A model generated the notes under the pieces. That model was given only the letters and a program-made list of their open reading frames with translations. It was not told the DNA's origin and did no database searches. Positions 45,008 to 58,934 of a DNA stretch of 64,000 bases are shown here, piece after piece. The position numbers and the translations under genes were made by a program. The stretch's first letter is position 1. The number at the start of each line of letters is the position of its first letter. The DNA comes from Cyclina sinensis (lineage: Eukaryota > Mollusca > Bivalvia > Venerida > Veneridae). Where the stretch lies: assembly GCA_012932295.1 (NCBI GenBank), contig JAAONU010000086.1, positions 1-64,000 of the forward strand, in the 5' to 3' direction.

Positions 45008-47799
45008 AAATAAAACCTGTTGCATACCAGGCGTGAGTGTTTATTATTTCAAAATAAATCTTATTTCAAAGACAGTTTAGAAAAGCGAGAGATTGTTATC
45101 GGAAAACCTTTTTGCTGCCCCATATGTTCATTAAAGTTGCGCAAGTTTTTCTATGTTCGTTGAAATTTAATTATAACTAAATACGCTTCTGGGGTAGTTC
45201 ATGAATATTTTAAGATGCCAATCATTCAAACCACGCTTTTTCCAATCCAATCCGATTTAAATAAATAGCTAGCTCAAAAAGAGTGTACCAATTACTTCAG
45301 CATAAAACCCTTTTTACTAATTAATGGATGGGATCTCGCGCAAGCGCAGGCTAAGAGTAATGTCAGAATACAGTAATATCAGAATTTGTTACACACATAG
45401 CAAGGTGATATTCGCGTAATGCATGTCTGTAACAATACAATACAGAATAGTGTTCCGTTTATTTGACTTCTTTCTGAATACTGTCTCAGAGGTGCGATCA
45501 AATGATGAGACAGAAAGCAAAGAGGTACCAATAACATCCGAGTCCCTGGATTTTTAAACGTGCCTGGTTCAGCTTTGTTTCGCGAAATTTATTTCTTGGG
45601 ACAGGAGCGGTTTTAGAGGGCGTCCACCATTTTTCATAGGAAGTTATGTGCAGCGATTTTTAAAAGCATCCCACAATATCTATGAGCTATTTTGTCAGTT
45701 TTCATAACTTTAAACAGTATTGTAGCACATTTCAGGGTATCCAGGTAGTTGTGTGAGGCAATGTGGCAGGTACGGCAGTTCAGACAGAACCTAATTGTTG
45801 AACAGGTGTGTGATCATTCGATTAAACTTTAATAAGTATTTACCTAGAGACTATTTACTTCGAGAATCAAGCAAGAAGTAAATTCATTAAATTTATTTTA
45901 GATCAAGGTGCTTCCAATGTTGTTTAGAACTTTTCCCTAATTTCGAACGCATGAAAATGAACGCATTGCCGAAAAAGAAATGTGAACTTCGGACATTCAT
46001 TTTATGACTGCTCTAGTTAGTTCAAACTTGCACGACGCCATTCTTGGTCGATAATGATAGATCGTGTTCTTGGCGGCATGGCCTCCTTGTCATCTAACCT
46101 TGAACCCTTTAAAAAGACAAAAAATCACAGCCTTTCATCCAAGAGGCTTAACGTATTTCGTCCTGGTACAGCATTATGAACGGAACGCTTTAGCTATGTA
46201 GTGAGATAGCAACCCTGCTTACCCTCTTTCTCACCTTCGATTTTTGTCGACTGTTTCTTTCCATTGCTTGACAAAAATTTTAATGCATGTCTCATCTAAA
46301 CGGGTTATGACATTGGATGATGCGCTTTGTTTCAGGTTGGTTTCATTGTGTATGATTGGCTTGATAACGTATACTAGCCTTGATAATGTGCTTAATTTCA
46401 GGCCTGTTTTATTGTTATTTGACTTGAGTACCTAGCCTCTGCCTGTGCCGGTAAATAGCAGATCTAGCTCTCAGCTTTGCCAAACAACTAATCCCTGGTG
46501 TTCTTTACTCACGGGGTGCCCATGAAGTCGAGAGGCGTCCTTACCGTCTCTGATGTATTCAGGAAGCAGAGTGAGAAGTCCGGTATAGAATCTAACTCAG
46601 ATATCAGAAGGAAAGTAAACGGGCAGATAGTCTGGTGCATTGCTTCTTGTGATGATTCAAAGGAGAAAGCAGCACTCAAAAACAGAATGATCTTCTCATT
46701 TACTTAGTAGGTCAAAGCAGTGGAGTGTCTCAAAGCTGTTGATCCAGAGCCGACTATTGTCATTGGGGTGAGTACAGGTTAGCATGTTTGAGCGACGGAT
46801 GTCAGTTGCAATTTGAACTATACCGTAGAAGCTTAAGCACCAGAAACGGCGTGAAAAGTGTACCTGCAGCTGTGAATAGGAACAAGACTTGGTTGTTCGA
46901 AGGTGCCATACTCCTGGATATCGCAGTTTGTCTGTACAAAGGTTCTTGAGGCCAGGATCATCGGGTTATTGATTTGGCACAAAAATGAATTGGCTTCATA
47001 CGCAAGCTTTTGCATCGGCTGATTACATAATGCTTTGGCTGAACTGCATTTTCTCTAAAACTTTCATTGTCTTGCAACGGAAATGACACAGCAGAAAAAG
47101 GGGCATGGTCCAGCGCAGGTATTGTTAGACCGTACATTTCGGATAAATCATCTGGTCACTCTCACAGTGCATGTGTGTGCCTGATATACTGCATGAATTA
47201 AACATTTTAGAGCAACCCTAACTTTCAGGGAATATGCCACTGTTGCCAATTAGACCAAAGGCTTGGTTTTTACAACCACTTTTGGAAAAAGGAAAATGCT
47301 TATAATTCATGCTTCGTAATTCATAATCAGTTACTACAACACATATATGTACTGATATTTTTTGTTAATAAAAGTGGGCAATGGTATGGCAGTGTGGACC
47401 ACTTAGTCACATTTGAGCCCTTAGCTTTCCTTAGCGTAACGCTTACATCACAGACCCTATACAGCTGTACAGTAAAACTATTTCAGATATTTCAGTAACG
47501 ATTTTAATTGTTGTTGATTTATTTGACTCTTTTCCATAACAATGTATGTAAATATTTAAAACATAGCAATTTTAACTCATTGAGTAGCATGTTCACTAAA
47601 ACTGGACTTCTGACAAGACTAAACCTAGGCCTAGGCCAGACGCATAGACGTCGAAGAAAACTATTTTAGGGATACCCATAATATTAGCTTCAACATAAGT
47701 TGTTTTGCTACCTGACGTCCAGATGTCCAGCAGGAAACGATTTCTCTTTGGTCAATTTGCAAAGAGACATTGGCTCTTTAGCAAAGTGCTACATATAGC
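45008..47799. other. No gene recognised
   Basis: Only short open frames. A weak ~70-base direct duplication (about 46310-46345 and 46378-46412, around tttcaggttggttt/tttcaggcctgtttt) is visible. Confidence 0.4.
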
Positions 47800-48060
47800 G
47801 CGGATAATAGGAACCTGTCTCTAACCTTATTATTTTTTTGATGTAGCAGGTGGCATTTTTCAGGGCGCAGATTCAGGCCAGTAAATTTAACTTTTGTTAG
47901 AATCTCATCAGCTAACATGCAGTTTGAAGTTGACTTCATATTCGATGTAACTAAGCATGTTGTCCGCTGCAATCCTACAATACGAGTTTCATCGTTTGTA
48001 ACGTACAACTGCAGTTTCTCAAGCCAAAGGACACCTTAGTCGTCTCGAAATGACCATACT
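47800..48060 (-). pseudogene. Possible Ty3/gypsy reverse transcriptase scrap
   Basis: On the minus strand, GLNLRPEKCHLLHQK (about 47875-47830) matches the conserved RT segment that follows the YLDD motif in gypsy elements. Upstream, GHFETTKVSFGLRNCS resembles a corrupted version of the MPFGLCNAP motif. The YLDD motif is not found between them. This is a heavily decayed fragment. Confidence 0.45.
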
Positions 48061-50049
48061 TGCACACAAAAGAAGTGTTAAGTCAACCGTATAAGTGTTT
48101 ATCTTTGGTTTCTTTATTTCTTCTACTTCTGCAGTCAGTTCAACGACTGCAACTTTAAAATCCGCAGAATATTTATCTCTCGTTGCACTTTTTATTGGTC
48201 ACGGTGTGCTTTGTACATTTTGAACTTGTAACAGTCTAAGGTAATCACGAATTACGAATGTTTGTCACCCGAATGCATACACTTGATGAAGGCTACAAAA
48301 GTGATACGTTATTTGAATAATGATATGTTAATGCTGTCAACTGAGTACTTAGAAATAATTTATATTCGCTGAGATGAAATATCGCGCAAACGGCAAAAAT
48401 GGTTGGTTCATACGGTCCTAAATTCGCGCATTTCCAATTTTGATAAGTTTTTCTAATAATAATTATAATAATAATAATGATAATAATAATTCAAAACAAA
48501 AACAAACGAAAATTGTTCTGCATATATTGTGTCATTTTGAGCTGTACGCTTTGAATAAACAATATTGACAGGTCCTACTGTTATGTGGCCGTTAATTAAC
48601 ACAAATCTATAATTTAATAAGACTGATAGACATTAAACTCAAAGAACAATGCGCGGTGCGAATCATTCCTATACTCATTCACGCATTTATTATAGATGGT
48701 CTCTTGCTTGGTACCAAGGTTAGAGAAAAAGCGGGAAACTCTGCGGGGAAAACTAAAAACATTCTGACACGTCTTTGACTGGATGCATACATACATATTT
48801 GACGATTTATTAAACGGGTTGTGAGGAAGTTTCTTTTGCTAGGTACCAAGGTAGGATTTACTGAAATATCTTTACATAACTTGTTTTGAAATGAAACTGT
48901 AATTTTGCTCTGTTAGATTTTGCATTTAAATAAATATAAATAAAAATTTCTGGTTGATAACTTTTTAGGGGCAAGATCGTATTTTTTAGAAATTCGTAGC
49001 TTTATTAAATTGAAGTCTTAAAGAGGATTTTTCGACATGTTGTACCATGAGTCTACTTGAGTCTACAGCAACAACTGTAAACATAGTAATAATGTAGCGC
49101 TGTAGAAGTTGTATATTGTACAGCGCTTTTTGTTGTTGTCCTTTTGTATTTGTATTATATTTGCAGCATAAATTACAAAGCTTCAGATCAAATTAACAGA
49201 TTTAATTAAGATTAAATAAATTGGTTTAATTAATTAAAAATTCATTTCATTCATTTATTAGACAGATTAAGATAACGCAATTTTAAGGTTGTATTTATCA
49301 AGATTAGGATAATTGTCTACTTGGCACAGCTATTTATTTAAAATTTGGCACAGTTTAAGGTTATTTATTTATAGCTGGCTCAGTTCATAAGCGATGTTTA
49401 GCTGGCAGGGTGCTTCAGTAACGCTTCTTGATTGAGACATGTTTAAACATGTTTTAAAATGAGTATATTGAGTTTACTTGAATATTTTCGTCACCTTGCT
49501 CATACGCTTATAAATATTCATTAAGTAAATACAAACCGAAACTTTAATAAACTTATATTAATCGAAGGAAAATTCATGTATCTTACGAAACAAAATATTT
49601 TCAAAATATTCAAGATGATTTAAACATGCTACAGAAGTTTACACACTCAACATAAACACGCCGTGTGTACAGGTAAACCATAAAGACGTGTCATAAGATG
49701 CAGCCTCATTTGATGAAATGTAAATATCAATACTGGAAATACGGATTATCCAGAAGATAGAAATGAATAGGTCGCCTTTAGATCTAACCGTAGCTGATCA
49801 TGTCAGGTGTTTTTATACAGTTTTAACATATTTACATAGTATTAATCTTTATCGCTGAATTTCAGTATTCTCACAAATAGGGCATAGGAAAGGAGTACCA
49901 CACCTCAATATCCTGACATGGGTACAGAAAGCAAGATGTACCAATCCGTTACATGTGTCGCAGTATCCCCACTTGACAATAATAATATAGAATATAAATT
50001 AGAACTTTCTGGAGAGATCTTTTTGCAGACAACGCATTTTCCTCTTCAG
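48061..50049. other. No gene recognised
   Basis: AT-rich sequence with an (AAT)n run at about 48457-48492 and a short repeat aggtaccaaggt (about 48709 and 48840). No convincing ORF. Confidence 0.4.
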
Positions 50050-51420
50050 CAATTTCTTCATCACTTTTGCTGTGAGGTGTTTTTATCTATTTCGTGTTTT
50101 TTAACCTTTTTTACTGGCATACCAGATGTGCTAACCACGGGAGATTTCACATTATAACATGCTTTTGTTGTTTCATTATGGTCCTTGATTTTTTCTATGA
50201 CATCTTCTGTGATTGGCTTACCACCAATGACTTTGCTTAGAGTTTTTCTAGACTTCATTGCAGCCTGAACATTTTCAAGTACCTTTTTAGCCGACTTTGG
50301 CTCACTGGATTTATCTGAAGCTGCAGAAGTTAGAGAGATATGAAATGTGAATATCAAGGCAGATGCACCTACAGAACCACTTAAATATTAACATTGAATG
50401 GATGGATTGCACACCGTTTGAAGGCTGCAACAATATTTGGAACAGTGAGGGTAGACAAGTACACCTTACAAGCCAGATGACAAACATCACATCAAGTGAT
50501 GGCTCTTCCTCCTGACTCCCGCATGAATTTATAGCAAGCTAATTTCCAAGCTATCTCGAATGATCCAAAACAGCTAACATCAATGAGATGAAGAATATGT
50601 GAACAGTGAGGGTAGAACAAAGAGGATGATCTTTTCTGACTTGGCCCATTCTATTAGTCGAATGGAGCAGTGACCTTGTGGCCATCATATGGAACAAGTG
50701 CACAATCATCGCCACAAGAAGGTATGTATTTGAGCAAATGGTTTTTCATATACTGGCAAAATATTTCTGCAATGGACCATCTAGTTGGTAAAAGAGTGCC
50801 CATGGAATCTGGACTAAATCCTTCTATCAACCCATCCATCATACGTGCTCCCAGAAAGACAAAGAAAAGTGAAACCTGCTGTCCTACACCATTGACACAC
50901 CCAAAGACAGTGGTTGTCTGTGACTTATCTGACGTTACAGCATAAATCTTGTCGAACTTGCCAGCAACAACCTTTGATGGTCTGTGCTCAGTCCTTTCTC
51001 ATCAACATTGAAAATTACGTGGGGTTTATTTTCAAGTTGATATTTTACAAAGATTTTTTAAGTTCTGCGAAGTAGTTATCAATTGACTTTCGTGTTGCAT
51101 TTTTAGCTCTTGCCACTTCCAGTGTTCTAGGTTTCTTTAACTTAAGTTGTGGCCAACGCTCTAGGAAGTTGTAGAACCACTTATCAGACAGAAGTTTGTG
51201 GTCCTTGCTTTTTAACCCAAGTTCAATAGCATAGTATGTTGCCAAATTCATTGTCTCCTGCCGGCTGTAATCATATCCCACCTCAGCCATTATTTCAAGG
51301 TGTTGAGCTAATAATGACTCCAGCGATCTTGTCTGCTAGTGTTGGATATGGAACACAATAAGTAATAGATGCTTTTCTAAGTAAAAATCTCTCATTTTTA
51401 ACTAAAAGGGATGCTCTAGT
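50050..51420 (-). pseudogene. Pogo-like (Tc1/mariner, DDE_1) transposase, broken
   Basis: The transposase can be followed on the minus strand. VPYPTLADKIAG comes first (about 51350). Then a CENP-B-type helix-turn-helix: EVGYDYSRQETMNLA, KWFYNFLERWPQLK, NATRKSIDNYF (51290-51060). Next, NVDEKGLS with the first catalytic Asp (about 51000), MDGLIEGFSP, and YDGHKVTAP with the second Asp (about 50665). HILHLIDVSCFGSFEIAWK and KFMRESGGRA follow (about 50590-50510), then a Lys-rich tail (KSRKTLSKVIGGKPITEDV, about 50255). Frameshifts and stops break it into at least four pieces. Terminal inverted repeats were not found. Confidence 0.85.
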
Positions 51421-52413
51421 TAGGTCATCTGTATAATATGACCTATAAGGTCCTCTAGAAAACAAAGGTGGCTGAAAAAATAAGGCAGTTACATAAAGAA
51501 AATGGGATAAATCACACCAAAAATAACTGGTGTAATTAAATCAAATTAAATTCCAAACACGAAAAATAAATGAGGACAATAATATTTATGTGCGTAGCTT
51601 TCTTCAAAAGTATACACTGAAGTCAAGCTGCGATGGCGTTTGGGCCCTGGAAACTATCCATTACAGCGGACGGTAATGTAAACATGGTCAGTTTATGAAT
51701 AGGAAATTTTTTGAATAGTGAAATTAGGCCATTTTGTATAGTGTTTTTAGGTTTATGGGCCTTTTACCTTTCAAATCTCCATTTTGGCGACGAGAAGTTT
51801 CTTGACAGCTAGAGTTGTCACTGTAAGTAATCGATGCGCGCAACCGGTGTCGGGATTAGAGACGGTGAAAACTAAAATTATCCGGGCCGATCGAATATTG
51901 GTTACGATCCAATATTGGCAGCATGAGGATAATATATCAAATAAAATGTTCATTACATATGTAAAACATGTCTACTGTAAATAAAAAAGGTGTTTATTAT
52001 AATGGTGATTACAACGACATTAGTATACATAGGAAACTATTTCTTCGTACTTTCACATTCTACCGAAACCGCAAAATTTAATGCCAATTTATATCCAAAC
52101 TTGATGCAACAGAAGTAATGTACGCAAAAAAAACACGCATGCATTTTAACAAAACTTTAGAATTTGGATCCTGCAGAAAAAAAAAACATTTATAAAATAT
52201 CCTCTTTCTCAAAGGGAATTTGGAAAAATCCAATGGTCAAGTCAAAAGAGCTAAATAATTACATACCAGTCGCAATCTCAAGCATTTTCAGCAGAGAAAA
52301 TCTTTATTCACGAAAGCATTTACCTTTCTGTAATCTGTCGGCTCACTCAAGGAATCATGATCTTCTTTCAGTCGATATGCCATGGGCACTTAGCCTTTGA
52401 TTGACGTATTGCT
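51421..52413. other. No gene recognised
   Basis: Possible flanks of the pogo-like remnant; no other signal seen. Confidence 0.35.
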
Positions 52414-52500
52414 TCTACAGATCCGCCATAGCAATACTGTAGTCTACAGATCCGCCATAGCAATACTGTAGTCTACAGATCCGCCATAGCAATACTGTAG
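52414..52500. repeat. 29-bp minisatellite, three exact units
   Basis: Units begin tctacagatccgccatagca at 52414, 52443 and 52472 and look identical. Confidence 0.9.
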
Positions 52501-54659
52501 TCCCAAAAGCGGCTACATTGTCTGGAATGGATTGAAAGCTGCTATAGTAGGATAACCCATAATGGCTCAAGGCGTCAGTAACCTGTCGTCGGAAAAATAT
52601 ACCCCGCTTCACCGACTACATGGAGATGAAATTTAATATCATTGGATTCCCGTGTATAAAGAGATTCCACGTCTGACAACTTAACTTCGTTACAGCGAAG
52701 AGGAGGGTCAAATGAATGTTCTGAAACCCAGTAGCTATATGTAATATTCATGTGAAGGTCAAAGGCAATCGACATCTTCACCGTTTGCTAATCTAAGGGC
52801 TAGGTGCCCCGTAACCCGAGGTAAGGCAGAGTCCTGTGTCTTCTCGATAGTAGGGTACTGAATTACTACAGAAGAATCTGGTTATCAGTTTTTAGAGAAT
52901 GAATGCCCTATTATCTAATTATAATGTAACTATTAATGCAGCTATGATGTTTCACTTGGACTCATCACTTTTCAACCATTAAAAAATACAAGTATTAATA
53001 ACATTAGTTTATATTTTAAATTTCTATAATAAAAGTTATGCCGAGGTTCTTGAAAGAATCAAATGTTGATACTCTATTTTTCCGCCAAAAATGTGTGCCA
53101 GCCCTTAACCTTTAACAATAAAAAATATTTAAAAGTAATATGGAAGGTTTTTTAACATGAATACATATTGTAGTAGATATACCTGACTAAAAACCGACTT
53201 CTAAATTCCCTTTACCAGGTGTATTATAGGTCAGTTTAGCTTCGCCTCGGGTTTCAGATATTTTACATTGAAAATATAAGTAAACTGTTAAAAAAATCAT
53301 CTTGTCCAAAATCATTTATACTTTTGAAATTTGGTTTGTAACATTCTCTCAAGGTTCTACAGAATTTGCCCAAAACATGTTCCTGGAGTTACTACTTGTT
53401 CCGCCATAGGGGTCACATGTTTAATATAGAGATATATAGGAACATTCTTTTCGTATGATTCGAAAAAAGTACTTTCCCAGTGAAATGCAAAATGCAAACT
53501 GGGTTAAACTTGAAACGGACCTTTGGTCAGTTATGTACTGACTTCCGATATTCTTTAAAGTATTATTTCTCTATTGTAATTATCAAAAATAATTCAAAGA
53601 AAGAATTTCGAACGGAGTGTTTAAGATCACAGTAAGAGTCAGAGTATTTACATTTAGCAATGGTGCAGCGAGAGAAGCATGTAGCACAAGTTTGGATATG
53701 ATGCAGCAATTGTACTAAACTGCAACAGTGCATGCATGTGACATTACTGTGTAGCACAGGTACTGCGCTGAAACCAAAATGCATCAAGAATGCAATCCGT
53801 AAGTAAAATACATAAACGGAGGTAATTATACCATAGAAAACATAGGAAAAGTAATAAAAATAACATGTTAAAAACCTGCAAAGATCATTTTCTTTGACTC
53901 GTAAGGTACGCCGTCATCTAATACGGCAATTAAAAAATCGGGTTTAAGCAAGATACAGCACTGCGCAACTCGTTGTCTGTAACAACGGCCGGAAGTAGTA
54001 CACACAAAAATGGCTGCCAGTTGTGAAAGGACTACGGCCAATAGTTTTGTGTCCTAGATTCGAATTTGCCGTGGTCAACTTCCAGACAGTTGCGGAAGTT
54101 GAGTGGCCTTGACATATAAACATAGATTAACATTGATATATTTGACTATTCACGGATTAATTAATTGAGGGCAAAAAGGAGCTTCCCAATCGATGTAAAA
54201 TAAATGCTCGAAACTATATAATTGAATGCTAAAATACAACGTTATTATTCTATATAGTAAGACCCCACCAAGTCAGTGTTGTAGTCAATTATGTCAAGGG
54301 TTTGTGCGGCACTATAAGCTGACAAAGCTATCTGATTGGTTTAAATGGAAAGGTTATGGAAATGGAAATCATTTTTACTTGAAAAGGATACGTATATGGT
54401 AGAACAAATTGAAATAAGGAATAAATGAGACGGACATTTCTGATTTTGAACCGTTTTAAAATAAATAGGAAATTTATATCGATTGAAATAAAAAAATACC
54501 GAACTGACTGGGGTGACCTCTCTGGAGAAGGTACACCGGGAGAGTTAAATGGCCTGCTATAAAATTCTGAATAAAATTGATCCTAGTGATTACTTCTTTC
54601 CAGAAATCAGCAAAGGTAACATCTTCAGAAGTTACTAAATTAGATAAAGACTTGATGCA
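52501..54659. other. No gene; one diverged fragment of the molluscan repeat
   Basis: About 53330-53460 resembles the inner unit of the 29.9-31.4 kb repeat (ggttctacagaattt, then ccgccataggggtcacatg, then tagagatatatagg). The rest shows no recognisable feature. Confidence 0.5.
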
Positions 54660-57600
54660 ACAATTCAATTTAAGTTTATTGCATAAACATTTACATGTTT
54701 TTTGCAAAACAACATATTTACAATGGCAAGTCAAAATTTACAGAAAAGTATGAATAAATTATTATACATGTACACAATTAAGAATAAAGTTTAATACAAA
54801 GCTAGTCATTTCTCCTCTTAAAAGCTAAAAATACAACTAGATTGACAACAGTTTTTTTGTGTGTTGAAGACATTAAAGCATTAAATTTATTAACATTTGG
54901 CCATGTGTAATATTGTCTATGAATAAAGCTTCGTCTGAGTTCCGTGTAATATGGACATACAAGTACAAAAAGATACTCTGATTCTATATGGTTCGAATTA
55001 CATTTTCTACATAGTCTATTTGCTCTAGGAACATTTCTATATCGACCTTCGTCTATTTGTAATTTATGTGAAGAACATCGTAATCTACTTAAAGCTATTC
55101 TATGACTATCATTTTCTACAGCAACAAGATAGGGTTCAATATTAAAATTAGTTTTGAAGCGTTTATAACATTCAAGTTTCCTAGAATCTTCTATATTAGA
55201 ACACCACTGTTGCAAATATTGATCATATATTCTCTGTTCAATAGCTTTAATATGTACATTTGTTAAATTAACACAATTCCATAAATTAGCAAATCCAAGC
55301 TCAGCTAACAGAATTTTTACATTAATAGCCTATTTGTTTAACAATGAATTGTTTGTATTTCTTAACATTAATAATTTGTATTGTATACTATCGGGATTTT
55401 TACGTAACTTATACCAGTACTTGATTATTCTAGTTTTTCGTACAACACTTAATGGAAAAACACCAAATTCACCATAAATGGCAAAACTAGATGTTTGCTG
55501 TTTAACAGATAATACTTGTTTCAAAAATTTCAAATATACTTTTTCAATATCCGGTGAACAATGGAAACCCCACACTTCTGATCCATAAAATAATATAGGT
55601 GATACCACAGAGTTAAAAAGTCTAAGTTTATTTGACACATTTAGTCTAACATTTTCAAATAAAGTGTTCAATGAGAATAGCGCTCTAATGGCCTGATTTG
55701 CTAACGCCTTCTGCGTTTGATAAAAGCAACCATTTGCAGAAAGGTTTATACCTAGATAAGTAAAATTCCGAACTTGTTTAAGTAGAGTTCCATTATATTT
55801 TATATGTACATTTTGCGGTCGATTGCCTGTCTTGAATACCATAATAACAGTTTTATTTACATTAACTTCAATTCCCCATTTATTACAATAACCAAGTAAC
55901 TTATCTAATAAAGATTGTAAACCACCTTCACTGTATGAAAATAAAGCAGTATCATCAGCAAATAACAACAAATATATTTGTAATTGGTCAATAGTAAAAG
56001 CATCAATGTCGTCATTTCGGATAAATTCTTGCATATCATTAATAAAGAAAATAAATAAAAACGGAGATAAAGGTTCTCCTTGTCTTACACCCATGAATGT
56101 ATCAAAATAATCAGTCAATTCACCATTTACTTTAACACACGATTTTACACTAGAATACATACTTTTTTAATATTTTTATCATCTTACTAGAAACACCACT
56201 ATTTATAAGTTTGTACCATATACCATTTCTATATGTTAGGTCAAACGCTTTACGGAAATCAACAAATGCTGTATAGGGCTTTTTCTTCTCATGATTAATA
56301 ATTTTATCTACAATAGAATGTAATACAAAAACACAATCAGTTGTACTTTTTTCTTTTCTAAAACCAAACTGAGTGGAATTCAACTTATCGTTATTCTCGG
56401 ACCATTTGCGTAATCTTACATCTAAGATAGAAGAAAACAGTTTTGAAAATATACTTGTCAAAGAGATTCCTCGATAATTATTAACATCATCAAGATTGCC
56501 TTTCTTTGGTACTGGTACAATTATTGCCTTAGACCAAGAAGAAGGATACACACCGCTTGCATATATGTAATTAAACAATTTGCAAAGTACAGGAGATAAA
56601 ATTTCTTTGAATAAATATTTCAGGAATCAGTTTATCATCCCACCACTTTTATTACATTTCAGCAATGATATAGCTTTATACAATTCGTTTAAACTTATAT
56701 CTTCATCTAATATATCTACTTCTGTAAATGTGTTATCATTATTGTTTACAAAATTCTCAACTTCATCGTCAACAAAAATATCACTATCTCTAAATAAAGT
56801 TTTAAAATGATTCAAAAATTCTTCTTTCGATATATTAGTTCTATTACTATTCCTTCTAAATTTTCGAATTTCACTCCAAAACTTTTTAGGTGATGATTTA
56901 GCTAAAGTGTGCATTTTTTTTTGAGCTAAATGAAATTTGGTTTTATCCCTACGCTTAGCAATACGATATAAACGTCTATTATCTACCAACATAGCTCTAT
57001 TCAAACGACATTTGTCAATATTATATTTTCTATTTGCACGTACAAAGTCACGCCTAACAGATTCACAACCTTGGTCAAACCATTCGCTTCTAAACTTTCT
57101 ACGATATTTATAAGTTTTGTACACTTTTGATATACCAAATAAATCATTTGCACTCTCATACAAAATATTTGAAACAGAATCTATACCACTATCAATATTT
57201 ATATTCTCATGTATAACATCGTTTACAATAGTTTCAATAAAAGGCAACTTCAAAAGAATATTGACTCTATATAGAACGTTTTTGTCATTATCCCATTTTA
57301 AACTTGTTACTCTTCTGGTCTCTGTATCATTAACAGTATCTTTAATTGAACATAATAAATCACACTGAATGGGAGCATGGTGTGAAAAAGTAAACATATC
57401 GTGTACAGTAAAATTATTTAAATAATGAAATATACGATGATCGGCAATAAAATAATCTATTAAACTATTCCCTAAAGGCGACATGAAAGTCAAATTACCA
57501 GTCATATAATCTTGACCAGCAACTCTGCTATTGGCAATTTTCAGATTAGAACCTAAACACAAGTCCAATAATTTATTACCATGCGCATTAACTGTTTTAT

Positions 57601-58198
57601 CCATAGAGTATCTATTTATTAAAAAAGTGTCACTATAATCCGAAAGATTAAAATCAACAGTGTTGATAAAGCATTCGTAAATGTCTGGATTCTCTATGAC
57701 GTCACTTCGCTCCCCGCAACGTGAGTTTAGGTCACCCATCACTGCCACGCGTCCATGAAGCTCATAGTGACGCACCTTTGTCTCGAGTTCTTCAAAATAT
57801 CCTTTCTCGTGAGAATGAAAATAGGGGGAATTTGACGGGGGAATATATATGAAACAAATATAAATGTCATGATCAAAACCAAAATAATCAGATTTAAGTT
57901 TTATCCATATGCTACCAGATTCATTTTGTTCCAGAATATCAATACCGTCAGTTAAAGATTCATTAATGAAAAGTGCAACGCCACCATGACCACGCCTACT
58001 GTTTAAAGATTCAGGACGGGGTAAACATATACTTTTATATCCACAAATATTATAGTTTTGATTATTTCGTTGCCAAGTTTCATTTAAAAAGATAAAGTCA
58101 AAGTCACAAACAAAGTTTAAGAAATCCTCATCGTCAAGACAGTCTAAATTCTCTATATTCCATGATAGTAAACTGAGTTCATACTTTTCATGACACCC
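54660..58198 (-). mobile_element. LINE, minus strand, nearly full ORF2 with 3' UTR
   Basis: It contains ORF2 (58198-54802) and a ~140-bp 3' UTR. The element appears to end near 54660, after a minus-strand AATAAA (tgcaataaactt). It resembles the family of copies A and B by motif order and C-terminal knuckle but is a distinct sequence. ORF1 was not found upstream (58199-58900). Confidence 0.8.
54802..58198 (-). pseudogene. LINE ORF2: endonuclease, RT and zinc knuckle, few breaks
   Basis: The frame opens after a TAG at 58201-58199 and runs 523 codons to 56627. Endonuclease: LLSWNIENL, FLNETW, AVMGDLNSR (about 57730), SLIDYFIADH (about 57460), FSHHAPI (about 57385). RT: NKSGG (about 56640), then a one-base shift; NNYRGISL (about 56485); VDFRKAFD (about 56260); another shift near 56155; GVRQGEPLSPFLF (about 56090); LLFADDTALFS (about 55960); FTYLGINLSANG. 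A TAG at 55332-55330 interrupts an otherwise continuing frame. LCRKCNSNHIESEYLFVLVC (about 55020-54960) is the C-terminal zinc knuckle. Two frameshifts and one stop suggest a fairly young but inactive copy, unless some are sequencing errors. Confidence 0.85.
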
Positions 58199-58930
58199 CT
58201 AGCTATGAACTGTTGACATGTTAGTCGCTTCGGTAGGTGGTACATACGGTGAATTGTTAACATACAGTTTATCCCTCACGAGAAAAGCCGTGTGACTCTT
58301 TCTACGCTCCTCAATGAAATACTGTATTATTTAATTTAGTTTTGTTTAACCTATTTATGACTGTAAATACCTTTTTTGTGGACCAGTGCTTGATAGCAAA
58401 AGCAAGGGAGTTTGTATTTGTTTTCACCCAGTAAACCCAGTAAACTCAAGAATTAAGAAGGAATGTACTGCTCATATTTTCAATTTTATACAGCTCTGTT
58501 TTACAGTAAAATCTTTTCTTTATCTTACAGAGATGTAACCTCTGTAACCATACTAATTAGGGTTACAAAATTAAAAGCGTTCGTTTTATTGGGCCAATTT
58601 TGTGCCCTATCTGAATGATCTGGATAGGAAACTGTTAGATAAATTTCTTACATGAAAAATTCGGCAATAACGCTTGAGATTTGTCAGGAAATGTAACAAA
58701 ACTCAGCAAGGCTAGATAAAAATACTTTTTCATATCCACGTAATAAGACAATGTGTAACGTATCACATCAAGTGTATGTGGAATTGCTTTAAAAAAACAA
58801 CAAAAAAACATTTATGATAATGGATAATCCACCCAAATTACAATGTTATGACCGTAGAGATAGTTCACCGCCTTGCTGCGGTAAGTACTTTTATTTTATA
58901 TATATTATCTTTACAGAAGCTAATTTTTCT
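58199..58930. other. No gene recognised
   Basis: Sequence upstream of the minus-strand LINE; no ORF1 or other feature was seen. Confidence 0.4.
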
Positions 58931-58934
58931 CATT

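Noticed and set aside
46498..46707. 69-codon open frame as a possible exon
   Set aside because: No recognisable motif and no neighbouring exon-like frames.
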